Shown piece by piece: positions 53,914-63,312 of a stretch of 64,000 bases of DNA. The notes beneath the pieces are model-generated. The model made no database searches, had not been told where the DNA came from, and saw only the letters and a program-made list of their open reading frames with translations. Where the stretch lies: contig CAIOKO010000065.1 of NCBI GenBank assembly GCA_903858935.1, positions 20,759-84,758 on the forward strand, read 5' to 3'. The stretch comes from an uncultured Schlesneria sp. Its GTDB lineage: Bacteria > Planctomycetota > Planctomycetia > Planctomycetales > Planctomycetaceae. The position numbers were made by a program, and so were the translations under genes. The stretch's first letter is position 1; the number at the start of each line of letters is the position of its first letter.

Positions 53914-54324
53914 CTGCTGACCCGTTGGGTCGCAAGATCGCAGTCTCGTCCCTTCCCCAAGGGCTGATGTCACTCGCTGTTCAGCCCTTCGCACTGTTGT
54001 CCCGTGATCAACACCGTTGGTTTAGCAGCGTCGGCTACGTGGCCGACGCTGCTAGCGTTGGAAGTCATATGGGAAATGCATTGAACTTGGCGCAACAAAA
54101 TTGGTTGGCGCATCAATTGGGGGGCTCCTGTGGAACCTCGCCCTCCCTTATGACAGTTCAAGTCTCGTCAGCATGATTATTGATTCGATGCCATCATCGC
54201 TGTTTACGTGAACGGGGTGGGCGTTTCGGGGTTGTTGGCGGTTGCGTCGGGCGGTAGGGCGAAGGCCCGTTGACCACCCCCGCAGGGGGGGGTGGGGTTG
54301 CGACTCTTTTTTCGGCGTCAATGC
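53914..54324. other. Intergenic region with two hairpins
   Basis: A 13-bp perfect stem, TAGCAGCGTCGGC-TACGTG-GCCGACGCTGCTA, lies at 54023-54054. A GC-rich hairpin with CCACCCCC (54274-54281) and GGGGGTGG (54288-54295), followed by a T-run near 54306, resembles the one at 13973. CCAAGGGCTGATGTC...TGTTCAGCCCTTC (53958-53990) also pairs partly. No gene seen. Confidence 0.5.
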
Positions 54325-56280
54325 TTAACGCATGCCGTTGACGGTGACCTTCGACTGGCCCAGTGTTAATGAACGGTTTGGTCCCTGGCCTGCCGCTGGC
54401 TTCTGCAGGAATTTTGGTAATTGCCCGCGCTCGAAGAACTCATAGTTCGGATGCTCAAGGCCGCGGAGATGGGTTTCCATATTCTCCCCCTTCTTCAGCA
54501 TCACCATGAAGTGCGGACGGTTTGATTGGGTCGATTCCCAAACGGGCTGACCCTTATAAACGAATTTCACTCGCGTGGTGAATTCTTTGAATTTGTAAGT
54601 ACCGCTGTGACGAGCAATCAGCTCCGTCTCCTTCGGGCCTTCCGCCGTGGCAATCAGATCGATCGTTCCGTCCTGCCCCACCGTGCACTTGTTCCCTTCT
54701 AATTGTTTTGTCAGCCCTTTGATCACACGTTCTCGCTGGGTGACATCAGGAATTCCATTCACGTCGATCCGCACCTTGGTTCCCGCTCTGAGGACAAACA
54801 TTTCCGGATCTGACAGCGTCTTCTTCAGCAGTTCTTTGGCGGCGGGATGGGGGATCTGGGTATTGACAACCGCACCTGGTTTATCGCCATCGGTCAGTGC
54901 GAAAAAAGTCACTCCATTTGCACAGCGAACGTGTTCAGCACCGTCATACGTCCAAAGCTTCAATTGATTCTCCAGGTCGATCACATACTTGCTTCCAACG
55001 AGCAAGAAATTGTCATCAGGAAACTCGAGACCATTGGCAAGAATTCCCTCGCAAGAAATGCTTCGCTCCAGATCCCCCGTCGCCAGGTCCCAGATCAGGG
55101 CCGGTTGAGTGGCGCTGACGCAGGCCAGGCGATTCATGGAAGGGCTGAACGCCAGCAAGGGGTTGATCAGCTTCGCAGGCGTTTCCTGCTGGGCGATGAC
55201 TTCATTCTTTTCGGTGTCAAACAAGCCAATATCCTTGTCCGTCGCATAGGCGATCAACTTGCGATCGGGGCTGAGTGCCGGTATCGACCCATTGACGGTC
55301 TGGAACTGGCAGATCGGCTCAATGTCGGGATAGTTCCAGATGACCACTTTCCCAGGGTTATTGCATGTGACCAGCTTCGCAGGACTGATGAATCGGGCCC
55401 AGGACACATCCCGGTTCCCATCTTTTTCATCATCGTAAGGACACCACGCCAGCGTCTTCGAAACCTTGGATTCTTTCGGGACCCAGACTTCCAGCCGGTC
55501 ATGCTTGCCCCAACCAAATTCCTCACGCCGCATCAGGATTTGTTTCCCGTCATCGTGCAGTGCCATCGGCATCATTTTTCCGCTTGCCACGGCGGCGGTT
55601 GACGCTTTGCCGGTGCTGAAATCACAAAGGACGACCCGCGTTGTACCGGTCTCTTGCTTTTCAAGAAGGTATCCGACTACGGCCGATTTTTTGTCACCGC
55701 GGCTGAGTTCCATTCCAGTGAGTTTTTCGAAAAAGTCATTCTTTTTCGGAATCAGGACCGGCTTCATCTTTCCCGATTCCGGCAGACTGCCTGCTTTGGG
55801 GATCTCGATACTCCACTTCTCTGTCGGTGACGCTAACGTGACGTGCTCGGCAGATGAGAGATCGACCTTCATCAGGTCTGGTGAGTCAGAATCGCCGTCA
55901 GACTCTTTCGAACCTTTCATCGAACTTTTGGAATTCCCTTTAGGAGTTTTCGCTTTCGACTTGGGTTTGAAGGGGTCGTCCCCTTTCGATTTGAAGGGGT
56001 TATCCTCAGATGCTTTCATCGCTTCGGCGACAAACTTCTGGTCTGCAGCACTGAGTTTTTTCAACTCGATCTCGACTTCTTCACCATCTTCTTTTTCCAG
56101 CGTGACGACAGTCTCTTCCAGTTTGACGAACTTCGCTTTGATTTTGTTTTTTCCGGACGAATCGGCCCACGAACGAAAATCATCTTTGGCCAGTCCCGTC
56201 GACGGCATGAGGCAGGCAAGACAACAGAGGGCTACGAGCACGAGCACAGAACGAGGACAAAGTCGAAATTCAGTTCGCAT
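54325..56280 (-). CDS. Secreted SHD1-domain protein with WD40-like propeller
   Basis: 651 residues with a signal peptide (about 10-31; SVLVLVALCCLACLMPSTGL). The SHD1 (SLA1 homology 1) domain follows (about 33-90; DFRSWADSSGKNKIKAKFVK, LEKEDGEEVEIELKKLSAAD), a fold that in yeast binds NPF-type peptides and is frequent in secreted planctomycete proteins. A disordered K/S/P-rich linker (about 92-130) is followed by irregular beta-propeller repeats (about 150-480; LSPDRKLIAYATDKDIGLFD, LAFSPSMNRLACVSATQPAL), and a last, unassigned domain. A scaffold or sensor on the cell surface is the best inference. Confidence 0.85.
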   Translation of the reverse strand: MRTEFRLCPRSVLVLVALCCLACLMPSTGLAKDDFRSWADSSGKNKIKAKFVKLEETVVTLEKEDGEEVEIELKKLSAADQKFVAEAMKASEDNPFKSKGDDPFKPKSKAKTPKGNSKSSMKGSKESDGDSDSPDLMKVDLSSAEHVTLASPTEKWSIEIPKAGSLPESGKMKPVLIPKKNDFFEKLTGMELSRGDKKSAVVGYLLEKQETGTTRVVLCDFSTGKASTAAVASGKMMPMALHDDGKQILMRREEFGWGKHDRLEVWVPKESKVSKTLAWCPYDDEKDGNRDVSWARFISPAKLVTCNNPGKVVIWNYPDIEPICQFQTVNGSIPALSPDRKLIAYATDKDIGLFDTEKNEVIAQQETPAKLINPLLAFSPSMNRLACVSATQPALIWDLATGDLERSISCEGILANGLEFPDDNFLLVGSKYVIDLENQLKLWTYDGAEHVRCANGVTFFALTDGDKPGAVVNTQIPHPAAKELLKKTLSDPEMFVLRAGTKVRIDVNGIPDVTQRERVIKGLTKQLEGNKCTVGQDGTIDLIATAEGPKETELIARHSGTYKFKEFTTRVKFVYKGQPVWESTQSNRPHFMVMLKKGENMETHLRGLEHPNYEFFERGQLPKFLQKPAAGQGPNRSLTLGQSKVTVNGMR

Positions 56281-56417
56281 GGTTTCCTTTCTTCAGATGG
56301 CGAGGCAAGTCCGATCTTCTTCTAAAAACGTTCGCCAAATAACGAAAATCATTTTGGTCGAACGCGACGCCCGCCAAAATAATTTTCGTATCGCTGATCG
56401 GGTGGCCGATTGTTATT
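56281..56417. other. Short gap between two minus-strand secreted-protein genes
   Basis: 137 bases that would carry the promoter of the SHD1 gene. It contains a small inverted pair, CAAAATAATTTTCG (near 56374) against CGAAAATCATTTTGG (near 56343), but nothing conclusive. Confidence 0.3.
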
Positions 56418-59400
56418 TCACAACGTGACCGCGATGTTTCGCGTGATTGGTGTACTTGTTCCAGGAGTCGGTGAGTCGTCAGTTGCCAGAATTGTCAGAG
56501 TTCTGGTTCCGGTACTGATCGCGGTCCCTGATGTGCTGAATTTCACAGACCGAAGCGCCGCCTGATAGTTACTGAGTGAACTGATTCCAGTCAGCGTCAG
56601 CATCCCTGTCGCAGCGTTAAAGGTCCCTGTGATTCCATTTTGGTTTACGAACGACAACTTATCCTTGCCCCCGGAGTTGTTCTGGTAACCCGAGGTAATC
56701 TGGATCGTCAACGAACTCAGGTTAACACTGTCTGGATCGCTGATCGTTGTGGTCGATGTGATTGCAACAGATGTGCTGTTCGCCTTGTAAGCCAGCGGGC
56801 TTGTCTCGATTCCCGAAAGTACAGGGGGGAGGTTGACATTTTTGATCGTGATGCTGGTTGTGACCAGATTACTATTTGAGTAGCCATCACTGACGGTGAT
56901 CGAGACGTTTCGCGTCCCCACGACAGGCGAAACGAGGGTGACATTCTGATAGGTGAGTGTCTTCAGCGTTGCTTGATAGGCCGCCGCCGTCGCGCTCCCC
57001 GTCAGCATCAGCACCGCAGTGTGCGTCGTCGGATTGACGATAAACGAGCTACCGAATCCGGACAGGTTGGTGAAATTGAGTCGATCTTCCGTCTGCCAGT
57101 TGGTGATTGTCACAGAGGCGCTGGTGAGGTTGACCCCGGCAGAATCAGCAACGACCAGATTCGGTTCGATCAGGACAGGTGCCGAACCCTTGTTAAACGT
57201 CACGGTCCCACTTTGTCCCGAAATCGTTGGAGCGGCTAACGTGGTAAACGTGCCGACCGTGGTGGTCAGTGTTGTCCCTGCGCTGTTCGTGGCGTACGCC
57301 ACGAAGGAATAGAGAACGCCTGGTGTCAGGTTAAGGACCGGGACAGTGAAGATCCCTGATGTACCGGTGGACGGAACGCTGGTCACCCCGTAGGCGCCGA
57401 TTTGCGGTTTCGGATTGACGCTGGTTAGAGAGTACAACACTCCACTCGCAGTCACAGGCAAGCCACCGTTACTGGTGATATTGCCGCCGAGCGTCACTGA
57501 GCTACTGGTAATGTTAGAGGAGGTCGGCGACGAAACTGCCGGAGGTGTTACGGCGATCACTGTCACGGTGGTTCCAGGATTCGAACTGCTTGGCGCGAAG
57601 TTCGGAGTACCGTTAAAGGTCGCTGTAATCGTGTTGTTACCGACTGGAAGTGTTGTCGCGGTGTATGTCGCCTTTCCATTCGAAACGTTGGCGATATAAA
57701 GCGCGGTCGTACCGTTGTAGAACGTCACCGTTCCCGCATTGGGCGTACCGCCGATGCTCGAGACTGTCGCCGTGAATACTTCAGTCTGACCCAGGTTGAT
57801 CGTTGGCAACGACGCCTGGATTGTCGTGCTCGTTGCGGCGGAGACCGTCACATTCGGGGCACCGGGGGTGACGATACGGACTCGGTTACTGAAGGTATCT
57901 GCAACAAAAACGTCCCCGTAGAGATCAACCACGACGCCCCAGGGATTTTGGAGATTGGCGGAGGTTGGCGCGATGCCGTCTCCGTTGTAGCCAACCGTCC
58001 CCGTTCCGGCGACCGTGCTGATCAGTTTCGTTGCCGCATTCACTTCACGGATTCGATCGTTGCCGAAGTCTGCGATAAACAGATCACCTGCGGCATCGAC
58101 GGCAACGGCATAGGGAGCACTCAACTGCGACGAAGTCGCTGCAGCTCCATCCCCATTGAAGCCCTTCGTGGCTGTTCCAGCGACAGTGCTGATCAGCTTC
58201 GTCGATGCGTTAACTTCGCGAATTCGATTATTGTTCGTATCGGCGATGAAGAGGTTGCCAGCCAAGTCGACGGTGATCCCATAAGGGGCATTAAGTTGTG
58301 CGGAAACCGCTGTGATTCCGTCGCCGTTGTAACCGAAGGTTCCATTACCGGCGACGGTGCTGATTTGTTGCGTGCCCGCAATCACCTCCCGAATTCGACC
58401 GTTTCCTACATCGGCGATAAAGAGGTTTCCAGCAGCGTCGACGGCGATGCTGAATGGTGAGTTCAATTGGGCCGATGTGGCGGCGATCCCATCGCCGTTG
58501 TAACCGGCTGTGGCTGTTCCAGCGACAGTACTGATCGTGTGCGACGCGGCACTGACTTCCCGGACGCGGGAGTTTCCACGATCAACGATGAAGAGATCTC
58601 CCGCGGAATCAACGGCAATTCCTGTCGGGGCGTTAAGCATCGCCAGGGTGGGCGAGCCACCGTCTCCGCTGAAACCGGCAAAGCCCGTCCCCGCGACGGT
58701 ACTGATCAGGTGGGTCGACGCACTGATTTCCCGGATTCGATTATTCGCGGAATCAGCAATGAAGATATTCCCCGCCGCATCGACAGCAATACTTGATGGC
58801 GAATACAAGCCAGACGATGTTGCGGCGATTCCGTCAGCAGTAAAGCCCTGCGTCCCGTTTCCGGCGATAGTTTGAATGAGGGATGTCGGGCTGACGGTGG
58901 AACTACTCCCTGCGAAGTTGGCTGACCCCGAGTAGACTGCGGACACAATATTCAGCCCAGGTACCAGGGCGGTCGTTGTCAACGTCGCCGTTCCATTGAT
59001 CAAATTCGCCGGGCCGAGCGAAGTCGTTCCGGAATAAAAGGTGACTGTTCCTCCATTGGTAGTCCCCGCCAGGCTCAGAACCTTGGCGGTCAACGTTTCA
59101 TTTTGACCATAGATGTACGCTGTGGCCGAGGAGGTAACCGACGTAAATGTCGCCGCTTGTGTGACAGTGACGGTGACGCTGTTTGTCGTACTGCTTCCGG
59201 CATAGCTGATTCCATATCCGCTATAGACCGCCGTGAGAATATGCTGACCAACGCCAAGTCCCGTCACGGGGAGCGTCGCGGTTCCGTTAACAACATTCAC
59301 TTTGCCCAGTTTCGTCGACCCGTCGTAGAAGGTGACATTTCCACCGTTAGGAACTCCGGCATCACTTCCGACTGTGGCCGTTAAAATATCTGTCTGACCA

Positions 59401-60875
59401 AACATCAAAGTTGTGGCAGACACCGACAAGGTCGTCGTTGTCGACGGAACTACATTGATCGTCATCGTTTTTGGGCTCGGATCAAGGTTCGTCCCCCCGT
59501 TTATTGTTCCTCCGTCATCTTGAACCTGAAATGTGAAACTGTCGTAAGGAAATCCGAATGTATGCAATCTCGGCGTGAAAACCAGCTTACCATTGTTGAT
59601 ATCCGCCACGGGAATAAAGGTCCCTGCGGATACCGTCGTACCGTTATCCAGCAATGTTCCTACCGTCGGAGTGGTTGTGATTTGAACAGCAGATAATTTG
59701 TTGGGAGTACTATCGTTTGGGTCACTGAACCCGAAATCTTTCGCAACAAATTTGTAGCTTGAATTTTCGTTGATCGTGATTGTATTGGACGTCCCAACCG
59801 GCGCGTGATTTGCGTTCAGGGCGACGTAGTGATAGCCCTGAACATCCAATGCGATAAATTCAATGCCAGGATCGACGGTGGTTCCTGGCGTTCCAAAGGC
59901 ATCCTGCACATGCTGCGTGGAACCCGACGCCCAGTCACCGTAATCTGATCCACCCCCGGATTGATTGAACTGGGTCAAATCGGTGGTTCCGTCCAGCGAG
60001 AAAAACGCCAACGCCGTTGGAGACGTCGTAAAACTGCGAGCACCCGTTTGATCGTAGCGGAACAAATCCTGCGTCCGGATGTCCGTAAGGCTTGACCCTA
60101 GGGCTGACCCCAAGCCGAGGACTTCGTCGATTTCATGAGCCGTGACTGCAGCGAGGTCGTATTTGGAAGGGTCGATTGTCGTCCGGGTTAAATTGCAGAT
60201 CGACGTATTCAGTGAAATCGTCCCACCAACGACGGTGTTACCGGATGAATGGTTCAATGCCAATGCGTTAGCCGCCGTGACTATGACATTTGCGTGACTC
60301 AGGACCGGGTCAGCGGAGAGGTTCGGCAGATGAGCGTTTGCCGTTGTATCGTTGTTTGTGCTGGCGCCAGAAATCAATTCGCTTCGGAGTGTCGGGTAGG
60401 ACAGAGATGAGATGAAGGTACTACTCTGGCCAAGCCCCGTCGACATTTCCTGGAACGTGATATAAATCGTGATGGGGTCTGTGAAGACGGCCTCGTATTC
60501 TCCAATCACGTTGTTGATTGTTGCCTCGATCGTAGCGGCATTCGGGTCGTTGGTAATGGTTGTGTCAAACGTCGGGACGATGAGCAGTCCCGCACCCGCA
60601 GAAGACGTAACAGTCGTTGAAGACGAGCTCGCAGAAGTTGGCCCGGTTGAAGTTGGATTGGCTGAACTGACGACTGTTGCGGGGCTTGTGTAACCCGATC
60701 CGGGTGCCGGTTGCCAATCATTGGTCACGGTCAAGCTTGCGATGCTGCCGCCAGACAGCATTCGTCGAAATTCCAGTGGTTCCACCATCGCTTGGAAAGA
60801 CGCGAATCGCCGTCGGCGAACAGGATACTTGGCCGCAAACCGTTGAAAAAGGCGATTCACAAATCTGTTCAACAT
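56418..60875 (-). CDS. Giant secreted multidomain protein: metalloprotease-like, Ig-like and NHL repeats
   Basis: 1485 residues from ATG 60875 (GGAG 10 bases upstream). The basic N-terminus (FAAKYPVRRRRFASF) leads to MVEPLEFRRMLSGG, the planctomycete LE-x-R-x-LL sorting-type motif. Then: a metalloprotease-like region (about 80-350) with TAHEIDEVLGLGS (His247, Glu248), a form of the NF038122-type motif with Glu where the second zinc His is usual; a cadherin-like domain; two Ig-like repeats (about 475-665; GNVTFYDGSTKLGKVNVVNG); six NHL repeats of 56-57 residues (about 665-1000; SIAVDAAGNIFIADSANNRI and similar); another Ig-like repeat, an FN3-like region, and two cadherin-like C-terminal domains. 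It is likely a surface or cell-wall associated protein. Confidence 0.85.
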   Translation of the reverse strand: MLNRFVNRLFQRFAAKYPVRRRRFASFQAMVEPLEFRRMLSGGSIASLTVTNDWQPAPGSGYTSPATVVSSANPTSTGPTSASSSSTTVTSSAGAGLLIVPTFDTTITNDPNAATIEATINNVIGEYEAVFTDPITIYITFQEMSTGLGQSSTFISSLSYPTLRSELISGASTNNDTTANAHLPNLSADPVLSHANVIVTAANALALNHSSGNTVVGGTISLNTSICNLTRTTIDPSKYDLAAVTAHEIDEVLGLGSALGSSLTDIRTQDLFRYDQTGARSFTTSPTALAFFSLDGTTDLTQFNQSGGGSDYGDWASGSTQHVQDAFGTPGTTVDPGIEFIALDVQGYHYVALNANHAPVGTSNTITINENSSYKFVAKDFGFSDPNDSTPNKLSAVQITTTPTVGTLLDNGTTVSAGTFIPVADINNGKLVFTPRLHTFGFPYDSFTFQVQDDGGTINGGTNLDPSPKTMTINVVPSTTTTLSVSATTLMFGQTDILTATVGSDAGVPNGGNVTFYDGSTKLGKVNVVNGTATLPVTGLGVGQHILTAVYSGYGISYAGSSTTNSVTVTVTQAATFTSVTSSATAYIYGQNETLTAKVLSLAGTTNGGTVTFYSGTTSLGPANLINGTATLTTTALVPGLNIVSAVYSGSANFAGSSSTVSPTSLIQTIAGNGTQGFTADGIAATSSGLYSPSSIAVDAAGNIFIADSANNRIREISASTHLISTVAGTGFAGFSGDGGSPTLAMLNAPTGIAVDSAGDLFIVDRGNSRVREVSAASHTISTVAGTATAGYNGDGIAATSAQLNSPFSIAVDAAGNLFIADVGNGRIREVIAGTQQISTVAGNGTFGYNGDGITAVSAQLNAPYGITVDLAGNLFIADTNNNRIREVNASTKLISTVAGTATKGFNGDGAAATSSQLSAPYAVAVDAAGDLFIADFGNDRIREVNAATKLISTVAGTGTVGYNGDGIAPTSANLQNPWGVVVDLYGDVFVADTFSNRVRIVTPGAPNVTVSAATSTTIQASLPTINLGQTEVFTATVSSIGGTPNAGTVTFYNGTTALYIANVSNGKATYTATTLPVGNNTITATFNGTPNFAPSSSNPGTTVTVIAVTPPAVSSPTSSNITSSSVTLGGNITSNGGLPVTASGVLYSLTSVNPKPQIGAYGVTSVPSTGTSGIFTVPVLNLTPGVLYSFVAYATNSAGTTLTTTVGTFTTLAAPTISGQSGTVTFNKGSAPVLIEPNLVVADSAGVNLTSASVTITNWQTEDRLNFTNLSGFGSSFIVNPTTHTAVLMLTGSATAAAYQATLKTLTYQNVTLVSPVVGTRNVSITVSDGYSNSNLVTTSITIKNVNLPPVLSGIETSPLAYKANSTSVAITSTTTISDPDSVNLSSLTIQITSGYQNNSGGKDKLSFVNQNGITGTFNAATGMLTLTGISSLSNYQAALRSVKFSTSGTAISTGTRTLTILATDDSPTPGTSTPITRNIAVTL

Positions 60876-61105
60876 GGTTTCAATTCTCCGATGGTGGCAC
60901 TGACCGTTTGACAAGCACTCGATCGCTTTGCCGACCAATTTTGCACATCTGAATCAAAGGTAATTAAGAAAAATCGAACGTCGAACGAGAGACGGGAACG
61001 CCATCCTTGGCAGTACATCAATGCTATCGCCGCCTGCGACCGAAGTTTATTTATTGTGAAGTCGTTAAATGCTGCCAAATTCACCTAGTCAGCACAAGTT
61101 AAACG

Positions 61106-61912
61106 TCATTGATCGAATCTGGAATTGTTAATTTCGTTGATCCTGCAATTGATTGCAGTTTCCCAATTCTCTTGAAAATGATCGACGTTCAGACCACCGA
61201 CAATCAGACTGGTGACACCGGGATTTCCGAGCACAAACTGAATCGATTTGTCAGGAGCCAGCTTCCCCGATGCGAGCCCCTTTTTGACGAAGACCCCCAC
61301 GTTCTTTTCTGAGGCTTGAGCGATCAACTGTTCGTGGCTTTTGTCTTGAAGGTGGTATTCGACCATCAGCACGTCGGCCCAGCCCAGGGCCAGCTGTGCT
61401 CCTTCGACTGTTTTCCCCGACAGGCCGATTGCGCGAATCAGGCCGCGAGTTTGGAAGTCCAGCAGAATCGGCACCGTGTCTGTTTGCTCCAGGATCTGAC
61501 GGTCGTCACCATTCGAGTGTATGAACACGACATCCAAAACATCAGTCCGCAGATTTCTCAAACTTCTTTCGAGGCTGGAGGTGACGCCGGCAGATGAAAA
61601 ATCGTAAACCGATTTTCCGTCGGTAAATGTTTCACCGACTTTCGTTGAGAGAACGTAATCGCTTCGACGACGACCTATCGCCTTGCCGATTCGTTCTTCG
61701 CTGAGCCCATACGCGGGCGCCGTATCGATCAGTGTGCATCCGAGATCGAGAACCGAATTCAGCAAACGGGCCACTGAAAGCTCATCGGGAAGATCGTAGG
61801 GCTGCGGATACTTCACACCCTGGTTGCGGCCGATCTTGAACGCACCAAACCCTAGCGGCGGTACAAGCACATTTGATTTGCCAATCGATCTCGTCGGAAT
61901 GCTTCGTTCCAT
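61106..61912 (-). CDS. Aldo/keto reductase
   Basis: 268 residues from ATG 61912 (MERSIPTRSIGKSNVLVPPL), with the AKR barrel: GFGAFKIGRN, LIDTAPAYGLSEERIGKAIG with catalytic Asp and Tyr (DTAPAYG), and STKVGETF with Lys. The catalytic His is expected in DVVFIHSNGDD. The C-terminus is somewhat short. It reduces aldehydes or ketones with NADPH. It stands alone, with no pathway partner. Confidence 0.85.
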   Translation of the reverse strand: MERSIPTRSIGKSNVLVPPLGFGAFKIGRNQGVKYPQPYDLPDELSVARLLNSVLDLGCTLIDTAPAYGLSEERIGKAIGRRRSDYVLSTKVGETFTDGKSVYDFSSAGVTSSLERSLRNLRTDVLDVVFIHSNGDDRQILEQTDTVPILLDFQTRGLIRAIGLSGKTVEGAQLALGWADVLMVEYHLQDKSHEQLIAQASEKNVGVFVKKGLASGKLAPDKSIQFVLGNPGVTSLIVGGLNVDHFQENWETAINCRINEINNSRFDQ

Positions 61913-61970
61913 CCGTGAAGCCTTTAACAAAAACCTTATCGATTATTTCCGTGAAATCATTTTATCTTTT

Positions 61971-62047
61971 GAGGAACTTAACTCTGTAAGTGTCAAGTTC
62001 CTCGGGTTCATGGAGCGGAAGCTCCTAGAAAACCGCGTGGGGCGGCT
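61971..62047. repeat. Right-arm fragment of the 213-bp inverted-repeat element
   Basis: GAGGAACTTAACTCTGTAAG, TGTCAAGTTCCTCGGG, TTCATGGAGCGGAAGCTCCT and a GCGGCT end match 49467-49547. It covers the gap behind the next gene and its last codons, so the C-terminus of the D-threonine-aldolase-like protein is encoded by the repeat. Confidence 0.7.
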
Positions 62048-63203
62048 TTCTAGGAGCAAGAACTGGCCAGATCGTCTCCAGCCGATCGTTGCGGAAGCAA
62101 AGGTATTCGTCGTGCAGCATGGTGGTAAAGCCCGAGTCGCCGACGATCAGTTCCACCCGGTCACCGATCCTCAGTTCCCGTGAAGATGGCCCAAGCTTTA
62201 ACACAAGATGTTCGGCGTTTTGAGTCACCAGACTGGCGTCGGCCCAGTCTTTGACAACGGGAGAATGAAGCTCATTGGCAATTGCCGTTCTGCCGGCATC
62301 AAGTACGGCGCGATCAAAAGCGGGTCGACTGATGACCGTCGTCAGTACGGTCAATGCAGGCTTGAGATGACTGACGTCAGACATGGTTGTGTAGAAAGGG
62401 TCTCCAAAAATTGCTCCCCCCGCTTGGACTTCAGTTAACCCGTCACAACGCAGTGATTGTGATAACGAACCGGTCCCTGATGCGCTGACGATGTCGCAAC
62501 ACAAACCATTCTTCAGGAAAATCTCGCGAGTCTGCGTCAGAATTCCGAGTGCCGCTTCAATCTGGCGACGTTTCTCTTCAGCGTCTTTGATCTGTATGAC
62601 GTGTCCTTCGTACCCCATGATGCCGGCAAGCGACAGGCCAGGGAGTTGATCAATTGCCCGCGCCAATTCGCGTGCGTCTCGACCTGGTCTCACTCCGGTT
62701 CGGTCCATGCCGATGTTGATGTCGACCAGGGCACGACAGGTAACCCCTTGTCGAACACATTCGGCAGAAAGAGGCGCAGCTTGCACGTAGTGATCACACG
62801 CGACGATCAGATTGGCGTTACGACAGAGGTTGGCAATTCTGCGAATCCGGGCATCACCAACGGGAGGATATGCCAACAGGACTTCGCGAATTCCTGCTGA
62901 AACAAAGACCTCCGCGTCTGAGACCTTGGCGCAAGTTAAACCAATCGCCCCTTCACGAATCTGGAGATTCGCGATATCGAGGGACTTATGACAGGCGATG
63001 TGCGGTCGCCAGCCTTTTCCAGCGGCGCGTGTGATCGCAGCGACGTGACTGACGTTGACTTCAAATTGAGAGAGATCCAGACAGAGAGAAGGGGTCTCTA
63101 CGTCCGTCTTGCGGTCACCAGGGGAGACCACGATGGCCCTCTCGGAAATGGGGACGGTTGAATGAAGCGGATGGAAACGAAAATTCCCACTCCATTGCTT
63201 CAT
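62025..63203 (-). CDS. D-threonine-aldolase / DSD1-family PLP protein without the expected lysine
   Basis: 392 residues with an alanine-racemase-like barrel (about 35-280) and a C-terminal beta domain. Family motifs: VETPSLCLDLSQFEVN, REGAIGLTCAKVSDAEVFVS, DINIGMDRTGVRPG and GLTEVQAGGAIFGDPFY, plus the domain with metal-type His in LHDEYLCF. The PLP-binding stretch, normally R-P-H-x-K-x-x-K-S, reads WRPHIACHKSLDI: the first Lys, the Schiff-base residue, is Ala. The next Lys (HK) remains. Either the enzyme is non-catalytic, uses another residue, or does not bind PLP. The last 10 residues (VLAPRKPPHAVF) come from a dispersed repeat. Confidence 0.82.
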   Translation of the reverse strand: MKQWSGNFRFHPLHSTVPISERAIVVSPGDRKTDVETPSLCLDLSQFEVNVSHVAAITRAAGKGWRPHIACHKSLDIANLQIREGAIGLTCAKVSDAEVFVSAGIREVLLAYPPVGDARIRRIANLCRNANLIVACDHYVQAAPLSAECVRQGVTCRALVDINIGMDRTGVRPGRDARELARAIDQLPGLSLAGIMGYEGHVIQIKDAEEKRRQIEAALGILTQTREIFLKNGLCCDIVSASGTGSLSQSLRCDGLTEVQAGGAIFGDPFYTTMSDVSHLKPALTVLTTVISRPAFDRAVLDAGRTAIANELHSPVVKDWADASLVTQNAEHLVLKLGPSSRELRIGDRVELIVGDSGFTTMLHDEYLCFRNDRLETIWPVLAPRKPPHAVF

Positions 63204-63312
63204 CAGTCATCGCACACAGATCTTGTCGTTGAAATTCGATTTTGACCACAAACGAAAATTGGGGACAGAGTGAATCTCTGCCCCCAACATCTCATTTCAC
63301 ACAGCCAGTGAC

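Noticed and set aside
53748..53960. 70-codon minus-strand frame and overlapping plus-strand frames in the 218-bp element
   Set aside because: The similar peptides on both strands are a result of the inverted repeats, not of genes.
54847..55602. 251-codon open frame on the plus strand
   Set aside because: It is antisense to the SHD1/propeller gene, which has a signal peptide and domain structure.
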